DNA from: Aphelocoma coerulescens
Lineage: Eukaryota > Chordata > Aves > Passeriformes > Corvidae
Direction: 5' to 3'
DNA length: 64,000 nucleotides
Assembly (NCBI RefSeq): GCF_041296385.1
Contig: NC_091014.1
Span: forward strand, 18,451,578-18,515,577
A model generated the notes under the pieces. That model searched no databases, had not been told where the DNA came from, and worked only from the letters and a program-made list of their open reading frames with translations. Both the position numbers and the translations under genes were made by a program. Within the stretch, counting starts at the first letter, position 1, and every line of letters starts with the position of its first letter. Shown here piece by piece: positions 22,181 to 34,310 of the stretch.

Positions 22181-23910
22181 ATCTGTCATTAACATGCCAA
22201 CATACCAAAATGCCCAAATAATAGTGATTTATAGTGATTTTTAACTTATCTTCTTGCTTTATTTATCTTTGTCATTTTACCATTAGAACACAGGAGAAAT
22301 AGGAAAAAATGGTGAAATGAGAATCAGTAAAAACAAAACACTTCAAGAAAATGCCTGAAGGGCTGAAGAGCTATACGTTGGTCATCAAAATGTCATCACT
22401 TTTCAATGAGGAGATCTGTCCACTGGTAACGTAAACTGGCCCCAGTTTTCTGGAGATCTTGAACAATGTGAGAAATATCCACACACAAATAAATTTTAGT
22501 CTTTAACAAAAATATATATTTCGTATTAATTCTGAGTCCTTGGCATCACATAATATAACTCTACTGAGACCATAGAAGACCTAACATTTAAGCTTGTGGT
22601 TTTTTGAAACAAAAGCCAGAGAGAAAACCAAAGAAAGAAAACTTACATCTTAACCATTTCAACTGAGCTAAATTCAAGTGCTTCATCTTACCAGGGTTTT
22701 GCAGACCAGAAAGTTAATATGAATTTAAAGTAGTGTATTAAGAGTAAGGAGAATTTATGATGTGTGTGGCTTAATATTAGAGATTAGTAATTTGAATGAG
22801 AAATGGATATGTGTTTATTTTTCTATGGGCAAATTAACTCACTTGGTGATCTTTCTCATGTATAACTCAATGTATCTATATTTAAACCACAATTGTATAC
22901 CATTTTACATCTAATAATCTTAGCTGATATCACTAAAGTTATCCACCATGACCCAAGTTGAGCTGTTACTTGATTTACGTCAGTCATAATAATGATCATT
23001 ATGATCACAATACACTCCCTAAAATCTGTTTTGTCCCTCTGACAAAGTTGTTTTCTGTATGCACTGATTCTGATGAACTGCTATTGGAACATCTAGTTCT
23101 TGAAAGTATCTTAAAACTTGACCTGTGATTTTCTTTTTTAGAAAGGGGATTTTAAAATTATATTTTTATTCTTTGAAAGGTGAGATACATTTTGTTGAAA
23201 AAAGTGATCTTGAGAATGCATAAAGGCTATGATAGTAAAATAATCTTTCAAGTGAGGCTACTTTCAGATTTCTGACCCCTTAAATAATTGGTTATTATAA
23301 TGTTTTTATGTCAATTAGAGCACAAACTCATTCTTGTATTTAACTCTTGGCAATCATTTTTCATCAGTTTCTCAAGGACAACCTGGCACTGCAGCATGAG
23401 ATCCAAAATTTTTTCATTCTCACCTAGCTATCAGTTTCCCAATAGTAAGTTCACTTATCGAATAAAGGGTTGCAGATAACACATATTTTTAGTTCTGAGA
23501 ATTCTGCCAAGGTATTACAATTACATTGATTCTCCAACTACTTTGTTTTATTTGAGTATATGAAAACAACATTTCATGGGATTAATTTTTTTTTTCTTCC
23601 TGAATTCCTTCTTAACTCTTCTTAATTCAAAGTGAACTTCATTTTGAAAGACTGTGGGCTGTTCATTTTTATTATGTTACATTTTTCCTATATTTCACAA
23701 AGTAAAATCTTCCTGGGAAATCAGAAATCATGTAGAAACAAAAGCACATGAGAATGAATCTATTCAAATATCTCTAGCAGAACTCTGCAGTACCTTGTGA
23801 AAACGCAGTATTACAAGAAACAAAAAATATTTTTTCCATCTTTTCCTCTACTCAACTGCCAATCACAATTACAGCCTAGTTAAAGTGATTTCCACCATTA
23901 CAAGCTGTAC
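22181..23910. other. Unassigned AT-rich DNA
   Basis: Nothing recognised; ordinary AT-rich non-coding sequence. Confidence 0.55.
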
Positions 23911-24497
23911 TGTGTCTGGGTGGAAAGCTGCTAACTTTCTTCATATCAGCCCATCTGGTGCTGTATTTTGGATTTATAGCTAAACCAATGTTGGTAACAC
24001 AACAGTATTTTGATTGTTACTGAATAGGGCTTGCACAGCATCAGGGTGGTTTTTTCCCACACTGTGGCATCCCAGAATTAGGCTACAGGTGGGCCAGAAA
24101 TTGAGGGGCACTGCCAGCACAGATGACTAAAGTCAGCTAAATGGATATTCCATATCATGTAACATGATCAGCAACAAAACCTTAGTTAGAGGAAGAAGTG
24201 GGGGACTTCTGTTTTTCAAGATGATTACTACTCAGTCACCATCTCAGCTGGGAAAGGCTATGACTGCCTTTGCACCCCTTGCACCCCAACCTTTCACCTA
24301 CTTCACTATCTTTATCTCAGCCCACAAGGATTTGGGGTTTTTTAACTGTTTATGGGTTGGCTGTCTTTTTGTTTTGTTGAGGTTTGGGGTTTTTTTTCAC
24401 CTTTTCTTCTTTCTATTCCCCCTCCTGCTGGGAGTCAAAGGAATGAGCAAGCAGCTGTATGGATGATTAGCTGCTTGCCAGTGTTACCCCTCAACAC
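23911..24497 (+). mobile_element. ERVL-type avian LTR, nearly full length, diverged
   Basis: The order matches a widespread avian ERVL-type LTR that I recall. It starts TGTGTCTGGG, then TTTTGGATTTATAGCTAAA, TGGTAACACA, TTGCACAG, GGATATTCCATATCATGTAA (U3). After a gap it has CTTTATCTCAGCCCACAAGG, a T-rich segment, CCCCCTCCTGCTGGGAGT, GCAAGCAGCTG and an end near CCCTCAACACA. Start and end agree with TG...CA borders. Divergence is high, the usual TATA segment is not intact and no target duplication is evident, so this is an old solo LTR. It differs from the LTR at 17563, so the two are not the ends of one provirus. Confidence 0.78.
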
Positions 24498-27400
24498 AGC
24501 CTTAAGTTCCCAAGCTTTGCTCTGACTTGGGAGCATATATCACAGGGCTGGCCTGAGCTCCTTTCAGATCCTGACTCAGGTCCAAGTGCCTGGTACCTCC
24601 CCTGCCTGAGCTCTGATGGTGCCTCTGAGGAAGCAGTCCACTTCAGCAAATGAGAGCCCCTGGAGAAGGCTGTGAGGGCACACTTACACCTCATCTGGGA
24701 GCAGGAAGCAGGCAGCAGCCTGGGACAAGGAAACAAATAATCTCAAGGAAATGCCAAGACTGAGGATGAAGGGAATGCACCATCAGGGATAAGCCTCTCT
24801 CCCTGTGTAGGTCCCAGGGCAGTAGGAGCTTTCTGTGATATCCTCACTTCTGATCAGTGAAGATCACGCTACTGACATTTGGGGAGAGAGCATGAGCTCA
24901 GTGGAAGGGGTAACCAGCAAGATAGGTAAATAAAACTATTTTAACTTTATTGCATATGAGGCTATTCCTGATTAGGACTATTAAGATGAAAATATAATAG
25001 GAATACCAAATTAACCTCACATATGTAATGTGATCTCTTTTGGTCATAAAAAGAATGAGTAACACTGCTACCATTATTCCATGAAATTCAGATTCCAGGA
25101 ATGGTATGAGAAACATGTTTCTGCTTCAAGCATAGCAAAACTGGACATAAGTGATAACATTCCTGCAATGAAAAGATTTCAAAATAGCATTTCTAGGAAT
25201 CAAATCATCATACAGATGTCAAGTGATATTTTTCAGGCTGCTATTTGCAACTGAGATTTTGCCTCATACCTTATATGTTAAACTAAACCCATATTTTTAG
25301 AGTTCATTTTTCTGGTAGTAGGAGATAAAAATGTATTTCGAGGTAACATTGTTGTATTGGTAGATACTTAAGATAAAAACGAAAAAAAACCTCCTGATGA
25401 GAGGAAAAAGGTGTCTATCTTAAGTAAAGTGTTTATGAATTTCTGCAAAACGACATTAAACAGCAGTCTGAAGTGTAGCAATGATATTCTCCTTTTAGAT
25501 GTTCTTAGTCACCCACTGAGCAGTCACTCACCAAAACTGTTGAGATTTAAGTGTACATCTTAGTGGATAACTAAAGTACTCATGGTCTACTTTCCTGATT
25601 TAATATTTCAAAAATTACATCACTATATATTGCTTTTCCTTGCATTGGACTGCAATAAAACAAGCCATTGAGACAATAATTATGATAGATATCCATTATA
25701 GATGGAATATTATGTCAATTATAGATGATATTACTTTATTATATTATAAATTAAAGACCATGTCTTATCATGCAATCATAAAAATGCCTGTCAACACTGC
25801 CTCTACTGATTTAGCACTGGCTTATGGGGCAATGGTAGCTGGAAACATGAAATGCTTAAGAAAAAATCCCTGATTTAATACATTTTTCTGGCCTCTAAGT
25901 TTGTTCTTTCTTTTCTGGGACATAATAACAAGTAGATTATTAGAGAAGATGAGGCTTGTGTCCCTTCAGTTAAGGGTCTGGCAGTATTTCCTGGAAGTAC
26001 AGCATCCCTGGCTCTGTAGGCTTATAATGGAGCTTCAGAGATCCATGTTGTGTTAGAGCTGTTATTACCAGCACATAAAAAAAACCAGTTAATGAAAACT
26101 CCAAAGCTGAGTCCAGTGCAGTAAAACCAGCAAATCCTAAAGCATGTTAATATCAGAGAAAAGGAGCTATATTGGTTTACCTGCCTAACATGTCCCATAT
26201 ACAGCAGCTATATACAGTCTGACTCAGTAACATCATGGGTTAACTGGCTAATTAGTAAGAAATAGCAAGAAGAGTAAACAGACTGCACCATTTCCTGGTG
26301 ATTTCTGCAAGTCAAAGAGCTGATTCTCACTGCTTCCTTTACAACCTCCAAAATAAAGTGTTTATCAAGATGTGCTATGCAACTATTTCTGTGCAATAAA
26401 TTAATTCATCTGACTTTGAAGGTTGGTCATCTAATGTTTCCTCACCCTCAGAGAGGCCCCTCTAATTTTGGACACTTCAGTTTTCAGTAAGACACAGGAA
26501 ATAAAATAGTAGTCTCCTTATTTCTAATTACACTGATTTAATGAAATATGGCTTTGCCTGTGAACCTTAAATTTAAAGAAATAATTGGTAGTCTTCATAC
26601 AAGAAGCTATTAATGGAATAACTAGCAAAATATCAAGAATTCTCCTCTGACCATGTTATGTCTTTTACAACAAGGCTCAAAAAGCTAATATATGCAAATA
26701 TCAGTAGTTTTTTTAAAATGCATTTATATTATAGATACTCCAAAATCATAAGTATAAATATTTAGTAAAACTTTGACTAAACTTTCAGAGTTTATCTACA
26801 GTCTGCCCTTCCAAAGGCAGTTTAATCTCTAAATCTTCACATTTAAAAATGGTAGAACCCTTTTATACAGCTGAGGGAATAGTTTCTGTATTTTCTATAG
26901 ATTATTCTTTTAAACTCAAATTCATATGTTTAAAGAACAGAACCCAAAACACAAAAAAATTACTAATAATTTTTTCAGCCCTTAGATTTCAGAAATCACA
27001 ATCCAGGCCACTAGGGCAATGGGCTAGGTCTTAGAAATACTGGATGCAACAGGAAGACATGGAAAATATTTTTCAGTTCTGGGGTTTTTTTCAGCTTTCA
27101 TTAGAGTTCTTTAGTTTCTCAGCCACTGCAGAGCACCAAAAACTATCTTTTGTTTCCTACTGTTCTCCTTGGTTCAGACAGCCAGGATGCAAAGGACGAA
27201 AAGATGTAACAAAATAACAAATTCCCAACTCTTTTACATCTTTTGGATTCTCCTGAGTTAGGAAATGCTTATGAAAGGATAAATTACTACACTCAGTAGA
27301 AGTTGTACATCAACTTCAAGAAAGAGTGCATTTCATTCTTCTCTATTTTCGTAACCATCAGTATCAAAATTGGCAACAAAGCTTTGCTGTCCCAAACCGA

Positions 27401-28331
27401 AACAGACTTTTCTCTGTTATAAAAATGAGCAAAGAAAAAAAGGAAAAAGAATCAAAAGGGCTGTCTTTATGTTCATGGGTTACAGAGCACACCTGAATGT
27501 AGCTGGAAAACTGAAATCCAGTTCTTTGAGGTAGAGCAGACAGCTATCAGTGTGGGGTTCCTTCTCGCTTCCATACCAACTTGCATATAGGAACAGTGGT
27601 ATCATTCACCTATTATACAACATTATTACTCCAAGATCTCAAAAAAAAAAAAAACAACCCCAAAACCAAAAACAAATAAACAAAAAATGACCAAAAACAA
27701 AAACCAACCTAACTCCCCCAAATAAAACAAAAACACCACAACAAAAAAATTGAAGCTATTAAAACCCTTTAAACCCTCTGAGAGTTACCAAGATTTTCTT
27801 GTGCTATGATATGCTTTTAACCGGGAATTCAAGTGTCTTCTAGCTTTTCTAGTGTATACAGAAGTAATCCAGGAGCCTCCCTCAAGCAAATAGCTGTTTT
27901 TCATGTTTCACAATACCTAGAGACATTTTTAGCACATTCCTTTGTCATCACTCATATGACTCATATAGATTTAGGCATTTTAGTTTTTATTTTACTTTCA
28001 AGAATGTCTGTTGACAAGTAACTAAGAAGCAGTTCAAACTCTGCATGCTTTTCACTTCATCATCTCAACTTGGCTAAAGTAAAGAGTGCACATGAAATAT
28101 TTATATTACATACCAGAAATGCTTCCTGCAGGGAAGCAGCAGAAGACTGGGCTCAGTCCTGGCATGGCTCTATAGCACTTTACAAACATAACTTTCACTC
28201 CTACTACTAGACACCAAAATCTCACGCACTCAGCCTTCCATTTTGCTAAACACACTTCTTATTTACTTACAGTTGTTAATTCTGGTATAAAAACTAATAA
28301 GTCACTATAAGAAAGAAAGAAAGACAAAGTT
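24498..28331. other. Unassigned AT-rich DNA
   Basis: No gene recognised. 24500-24740 is GC-richer but unassigned. An A-rich tract with AAAAC- and CCCC-like interruptions lies at 27640-27748. 25680-25765 is very AT-rich with an imperfect repeat of ATTATAGATGG/ATTATAGATGA. Confidence 0.5.
27640..27748. repeat. A-rich simple repeat
   Basis: An irregular A-rich tract with interspersed CC and AAAAAC units; low complexity. Confidence 0.75.
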
Positions 28332-28817
28332 TGTGAGAGACCATTTAGTACTTGGACATGTACCCTCTCAGGGAACATCAAGGACCAGCATCTCCCTAAG
28401 GGCTGGGAAGTCAACGGGGATATCATGGCTGGCAGGGACAGAAGCCAGAGCCTCATCTCACAGTACTAAACCGAGGCAAGCAGGACAACACCTGAGATGG
28501 TGGCTCAACCCAAAGCCCAGATCATAGGGCAATAGCACAGTGATGAGACAAGTCTGAGGTCAGGGACATGGTCATGGTCATGTGCATTGGGCCTGCCAGG
28601 CAGAACCAAGGTCAAGCCAGCCACAGATCCAACTCCAGTCCCAAGGTTCATGTAGCCAGGCCCTGTTGAGTAACATACAGTACTATGTCTTAGGAAAAGA
28701 GGAGGTGCCAAGGGCAGAGCTTAAATAGCTCTCCTGGCCCATGGCTCTGGGTGGCGTCTTCAAGTGAGGCTGATTTGGGTCATTAAGCCTAGCTAATGTA
28801 CTCACCAACCTGACACA
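28332..28817 (+). other. GC-richer block, possible old LTR
   Basis: This block stands out from the AT-rich surroundings. It begins TGTGAGAGACC and ends CTGACACA, with GCTTAAATAGCTC near 28720 about 95 bases before the end. That layout fits an LTR with a weak TATA-like box. No target duplication, AATAAA or known family was found, so the LTR reading is weak. Short frames in it look random. Confidence 0.25.
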
Positions 28818-31800
28818 TTCACTGTCTATCCCTCTAAAAGATTTCTAATATGTACTTGTGCTGTAGCATCTGACCACTTCAAATGCACATCATTAGAGTT
28901 TTTTGCCATGATTTCAGAGCTCTTTCTTCTTTTCATGGAATAGAGTTTGCATTCTGGATTTTTTATACATTATTAACTTCTGATTGGCCTACCCTTTTCC
29001 TGCTTTTTGTTTTGTTTTGTTTTATTTAAATTGTGAATTTTTTTTTGGTTGTTGTTTAGAATACATAGAATTCACTTGAGAATCCATTCTTTTTTTCCAC
29101 TTCTTTTCACTGTAAATTGAAAAACCCTAGTTCAGTCAAGCCTGATACAGCAGGCTGGTGCTATGACACTGCTAAAAGGCTCCAGGGATTAACATCAGTT
29201 TTGGAGACATACATACAGGCTATACTATGGCCACAACAGCCCCAGGAATAAAAGGTCCTTTCTAATTGATCTATGAATGTAGTAAAACCAACAAACAGCA
29301 AGGCTAAAGGGAATATTATTTTCCTGAGCAGTCAAAACCCCACAGGATACACAGAATCAGAGAGAAAACTGACAGTAACTTTTAGATTTCTGGCAACTGC
29401 TGTGAGCCAAACAGCTGCTGCTGACAAACCAGGGAATACAGTATCTCCCTTCTGCCCTAGTATCCCATATCTCAGCTGTAAGGTACAGCTGCACAGTTAT
29501 TTCCAGGTGGAAATGAGTGTGCTCTGGATGTATTCTGAGCCTGAAGGATGGGATAATTTCCAAACCAGAAGACATGTTGCCAGGTTAGCATGATCTTGAG
29601 CTATTAAGCCTTGCTGACAAGCTGCACGTAAAACCCGAGTAGATGCCCCAAGGGTAAGGGTTGAATTTTTCCTCCCTTCCTGCCGAGTATTGTATGGATT
29701 TATGTCTAATTCCCAATTCCCAGTTCTTCATATGTACCTTGCCTGCATCTGTGTGTTGATAGGACAGCTGTTTTCAGTGATTTAAGGATGTTTAGACCTT
29801 CCTCAAGTGAACTAATGCCCATTGTCAATATACAGATTCTTGATTCATAATACATATCAAGAAGGTGAAATGTCTAGTCCATTACTTGTTTCCAGAATGT
29901 AATTGTATATTCATCCTCAGGAAAGGATTAAAAATTCCTACATGCATAGGTATTTTCTATTCTTTCCTACCACTAAGCTGTTGAATAGCAGAAGCTGTTC
30001 AAGTTTTTGAGAGGAAAGAAGAAAAAGAAATGTTTTAATGTAGATATTGAAAACAAAACAAACCCAAAATGATGTCTCAGATAATGGTAAAGAAACATGA
30101 GAAACTCTCTAAAGGATAAACTTGCTGTGAAGCACTTGAACCAACAAAGCAAATGTTTATAAAATGTTTAACTGCTATTATAATTTAAGGTACATGATTT
30201 ACTTCTATAAAATGAACTTTATGAGTAGCAAAAAGTCATTGTGCAAGAACGGTCTTGCCTGTGCTGACAATTTTATTGTTATAATATTTGGTGGTTTTCC
30301 TGAAGCTGTGGATTCCAACATTATTACATTTCATGAGACTCAGTTTTAATTTAAAAATAAAAAATATTTTTATTGGTATTGAGTTTTAGAGAAAAGCATG
30401 TTTATCTGCTAAATATTCAAAACTCAGAAAACAAATAAGAAATATGTAATAAACAGAGCTTACGAATTAATAAATCTGCAGGTACTTTAATCCAGTCAAG
30501 TCTTTTTATAAGATCTTGTTTCAGTTTCTGAGCAGCTGAGATTATCACTTATACACACTTTCATAACTCCTCTGTTTTTCCATAAGGTATTTTTAACACA
30601 GAGCTGAAACAAAAGCTTCATGTAATAATGTCATCTTTGGGTTCCTTTGGGTTCATTTTTATGGTGTATTCTTAGAGGTTTTTTACTTACGTTCCAAAAT
30701 GTGCTTGCAAGAAAGCACCATTATGGTCAGAACCATGTCAGGAACTCAAACTTTAATAAGAAAACTTTTTAAAAACCCTTTTTTATTAGGAAAATCATGC
30801 ACCCTCAATTCAATTCAGCAAACTTTCAGGTCCACATCATGTCTTCTTTCTGTCTACTAAATGTAAATGTCTTCTAAGTGGTAGTCGTTTCATTTTTACA
30901 AACATAAAGAGAAAAAACAATGTGATGACATTATTAAATGCTTTTTTAATGACCATAATGTTAAATACTTTAGCAGAGACTAACCAGTTAAAAGGAACTG
31001 AAGGCAAGCATAGGCACAGAAGTCTAACACTGTATAACACTCCACATCTTTGCTGTTATCATGAACATTTCAGGGGCATCTAGTTTATGCACTGTGCAAA
31101 AAAAAGTCACCACCACTATAGAAGTATACTGGTTTTAATCTATCTCATAAATGTCATCAAAGGCCTGAGAGGAACCTAAACTATACTTCTGTCATTGAAC
31201 TCTCAGCAGGGAGAGTGCTGTGTCAGGAAAGTTGAGATCTCCTCTCCTTCAGGCTTGGAAGATTTGAACTGATAGCTCTCTCCTCTTAGACCTCACCTTG
31301 ACTTTCACTCTCCCTTTGGAAGAAAGTATAATGAGTAATGCAGGGAACATAAAGGAGGCATTGCTTTAGTTCCCATTCCTAAAACTGTTCCCATTGTTAA
31401 TCAAATGACCACCGAAGTACCCTTTCTCCTTGGCAGATACAGAAGGACAAGCCCTCGTACTTGCTCCTCACACTGTAAGAATCAGAAAGCCAGAGAGTTT
31501 TCAAATCCTAATGTTCTTGGTAGGTTTTAGGACGAATTATCATTTTGGGCTGTGCAACAGCATAGGCTCTGAGATTCCTGTTTATGCTCAAAAGATTTAT
31601 TTAGTGCATGCTAGTATCCTAGAAAGCATATTTATTTTGGGAAACCTTTGAAACAGTTTTCTGAGATTCTAACTCATAAGCTTGAAAAGTTTGAAAATAC
31701 TGAATGTCATCTTCTGAAAATCAATAATTTCCTCCAGGTTGCTAAGTCTAGTCCCTTTTCTTTTTCTTTCCCCAAAGGTAGGCACCAAAACACCTTTGAG

Positions 31801-33792
31801 AACTTGGGTCTGAATGATGTGAGACAACAAGAGTTAGTCACCCAATGTACACCAGTGCCTTGAGGACACACATCTATATATTCCTGTGTCTGAAAAGTTT
31901 TAGAAAATACAGGATTTTCATTCATGTGTGTAGAAGCAAACAGCTGAGGTTGTTTTAGAGGAATTAACTCTGAACTGAGGTAGAAAACAGATCACTGTGG
32001 GTTGCTGCCATCTTCAGATGCTGAAGAAATTTTGCCAGATTTCATCTACCAGCCTGGCAGCTCCTAAATCACAGAGATATTTCTGAAAATGTTACCTACA
32101 CTCTGTTGTGATTAATGATAGCTGAGACTCTAGAGAACAATTTGGAGGTCATTCTGTGCCTGTTGCCTCTATTTCATCAGTCCTCCCATGGGGCACACTC
32201 CATGCTTTGGTAAATAGTTAGGAATTTGTTGTTTGTAGTGCTTTGAAGATGAAAACCACTGTAGATTAACAAGCTTTAGGTTGCAATTACTCTGATTATA
32301 CTTCACAAAATGTTATTTATTTATTTCAGAAGTACCATAAATCATGTTGGTATTCTGATTTTGACCCTGCTGAATAAAAGGAAGGAAAAACATTTCCAGT
32401 TCTTTTCCATTTAGCCATTACTCTTTTCCCTCTATCTTATATGTGGGTTGTAAAAAACAGAAAGGTAAGATGTATTACTTTCTTTGATATAAAATTTGTC
32501 TTGACCACTATCTAACTTGCAATTTGTAAAATCTTGTACTAGCAAAATGAGTTGATTTGGCACAATTTGAAGCACTAAAGGTTTTCAGCCTTTTTACATT
32601 AAAAATCTCCTTAATCCTAAAGTCAAATATTCTTGCAGTCCCATTTGTCCATTGTAAAAATTTTAACAACCTATGATCCCACCCAGCACCTTGCCTCCAG
32701 ATAATCTTCAAATCAAAGACTTTTCAAATTCTGTTCTCTGGTCTCTTCTCTCTTTTAAAAATTTTGAATTCCAGATAGGAAGGCTCCTTTCCTTTCACTT
32801 CTTGCTAAGAAGAAGTGTAGGGGAATGACTACAGCAATTCATTGCAATTAAACAAGGGGGCTGTCCTGTGGTTTCCCCTCTAAGGCCTGATCAGAGTCAA
32901 TGCACAGTGCATAGAAGGGAACAGCTAGAATGGCAGGAACAGCTTCCTGTGTCTCAGGGAATAGGAGTATGTTCAATCTGTTTGGGATCTGAGGGGATTT
33001 TAGCTGCTAACACCTGCTGACAGTGCACGATAGTGATTTTAGGCAGCAGCTCTTCAGCAGGAACTCTGAGCCAAGATCCATCTGTAGTCTAATGAAGCCA
33101 GGCTAAAAGCTTTTCAAACACATAAGCTAAGAACCCTGTCTAGTCTTTCTAGCTGCAGATGACTTTTCTATGTAAACACTGCATATCTAAACTGAAAGTG
33201 CATGTATAGGTTATAATAAGTCTATTACATCAGTATAGATGACTTTCAATTGCAAATCATGTGAAAACCAATCACAAGTAGTGATCCATATCCCATCTTA
33301 AGGCTTCTGCTTCAATTTTCAGCTAACAGCAACTGTGACATCCTCTACTCAGAAGTAACAATGCAACAACTCTATATATTTTTTTGGACAGAGCTACTGT
33401 ACAGAAATTAGAATTTTTTTTTATTCTAATACTCAGTAATTATACAGTCAGTAAACAGCTAGCCAGCTAATAAGGCCAACTAATGCAATGACATATGGTT
33501 TAAGACTAAACATCAGGAATAACAACCAACTCTCTTTTGGGATACACATGCCTAATCTCCATTTTCTTTATGTAGGAGAATGCTGATTAGAGTCAGGTTC
33601 CTGTCACACTCCATGTTCTGCATTGAATAGCAGAGAGTAACCTACCAAAATACAGCTGGCGAGTAAAAGCATTACACTGTTTCTGTAAAGTAAGAGATGA
33701 GCAATTTTATATACCTACACAAGATAGAGCCTGGATATTGCAGTCCTTTTATGTTAGGTACACTGAGAAGCAGGATCTAGTCCTATCCTTCA
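28818..33792. other. Unassigned AT-rich DNA
   Basis: No gene or recognised interspersed repeat. A TTTTG simple repeat lies at about 29005-29024. Frames on either strand are short, and none has convincing splice signals. Confidence 0.55.
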
Positions 33793-34310
33793 GAGAATCA
33801 TAGAATCATCCTTCAACCAAACACCGCCTTGTCAACTAAACCAAACACAAGGTGCCATGTCCAGTTGTTGATTGAATACTGCCAGGCATGGTGACTCTAC
33901 CACCTCCCTGGGCAGTCCATATCAATGTTTGACAACTCTTCCAGTGAAGAAAGTCTTCCTGATGTCCAACCTGAAACTCCCCTGGCATGCTGGAAGCCAT
34001 TTCCTCTTGTCCTATCACCAGCTTCCTGGGAGAGGAGGCCAGCCCCACCTGGCTACAGCTTCATTTGTAGAATTTGTAGAGGGCAATAAGGTCTCCCTTG
34101 AGCCTCCTTTTCTCCAGGCTAAACACCTCCTGCTCCCTCGGCTGCTCCTCACAGGACTTACTCTTTCAACAGTTCACCAGTCTCCTCCTCTGGATAGGGT
34201 CCAGCACATCACTCTATTTCTTGAAGTGAGGGGCCCAGAACTGAACACAGGATTTGAGGTATGGTCTCAACAGGGTTGAGTGCAGAGGTACAATCATTTC
34301 CCTTGGTGCT
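33793..34310 (-). mobile_element. CR1 LINE 3' fragment
   Basis: This is the reverse complement of a CR1 3' end. The terminal 8-mers show as AGAATCATAGAATCAT at 33793. The 3' UTR and ORF2 tail follow: CACCTCCCTGGGCAGTCC, AAGTCTTCCTGATGTCCAAC, TCTCCAGGCTAAACA, CTGAACACAGGA. Similarity fades near 34310. It has clean sequence with few gaps compared with 15640-16271, so it is probably younger. The frames at 33872-34279 are antisense to the element. Confidence 0.92.

Noticed and set aside
17563..24497. The two ERVL-type LTRs as ends of one provirus
   Set aside because: They belong to different LTR families by sequence, and the 5.7 kb between them has no gag, pol or env.
33836..34279. Frames of 70 and 135 codons
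   Set aside because: They lie within CR1 3' UTR and tail sequence, out of the ORF2 frame.
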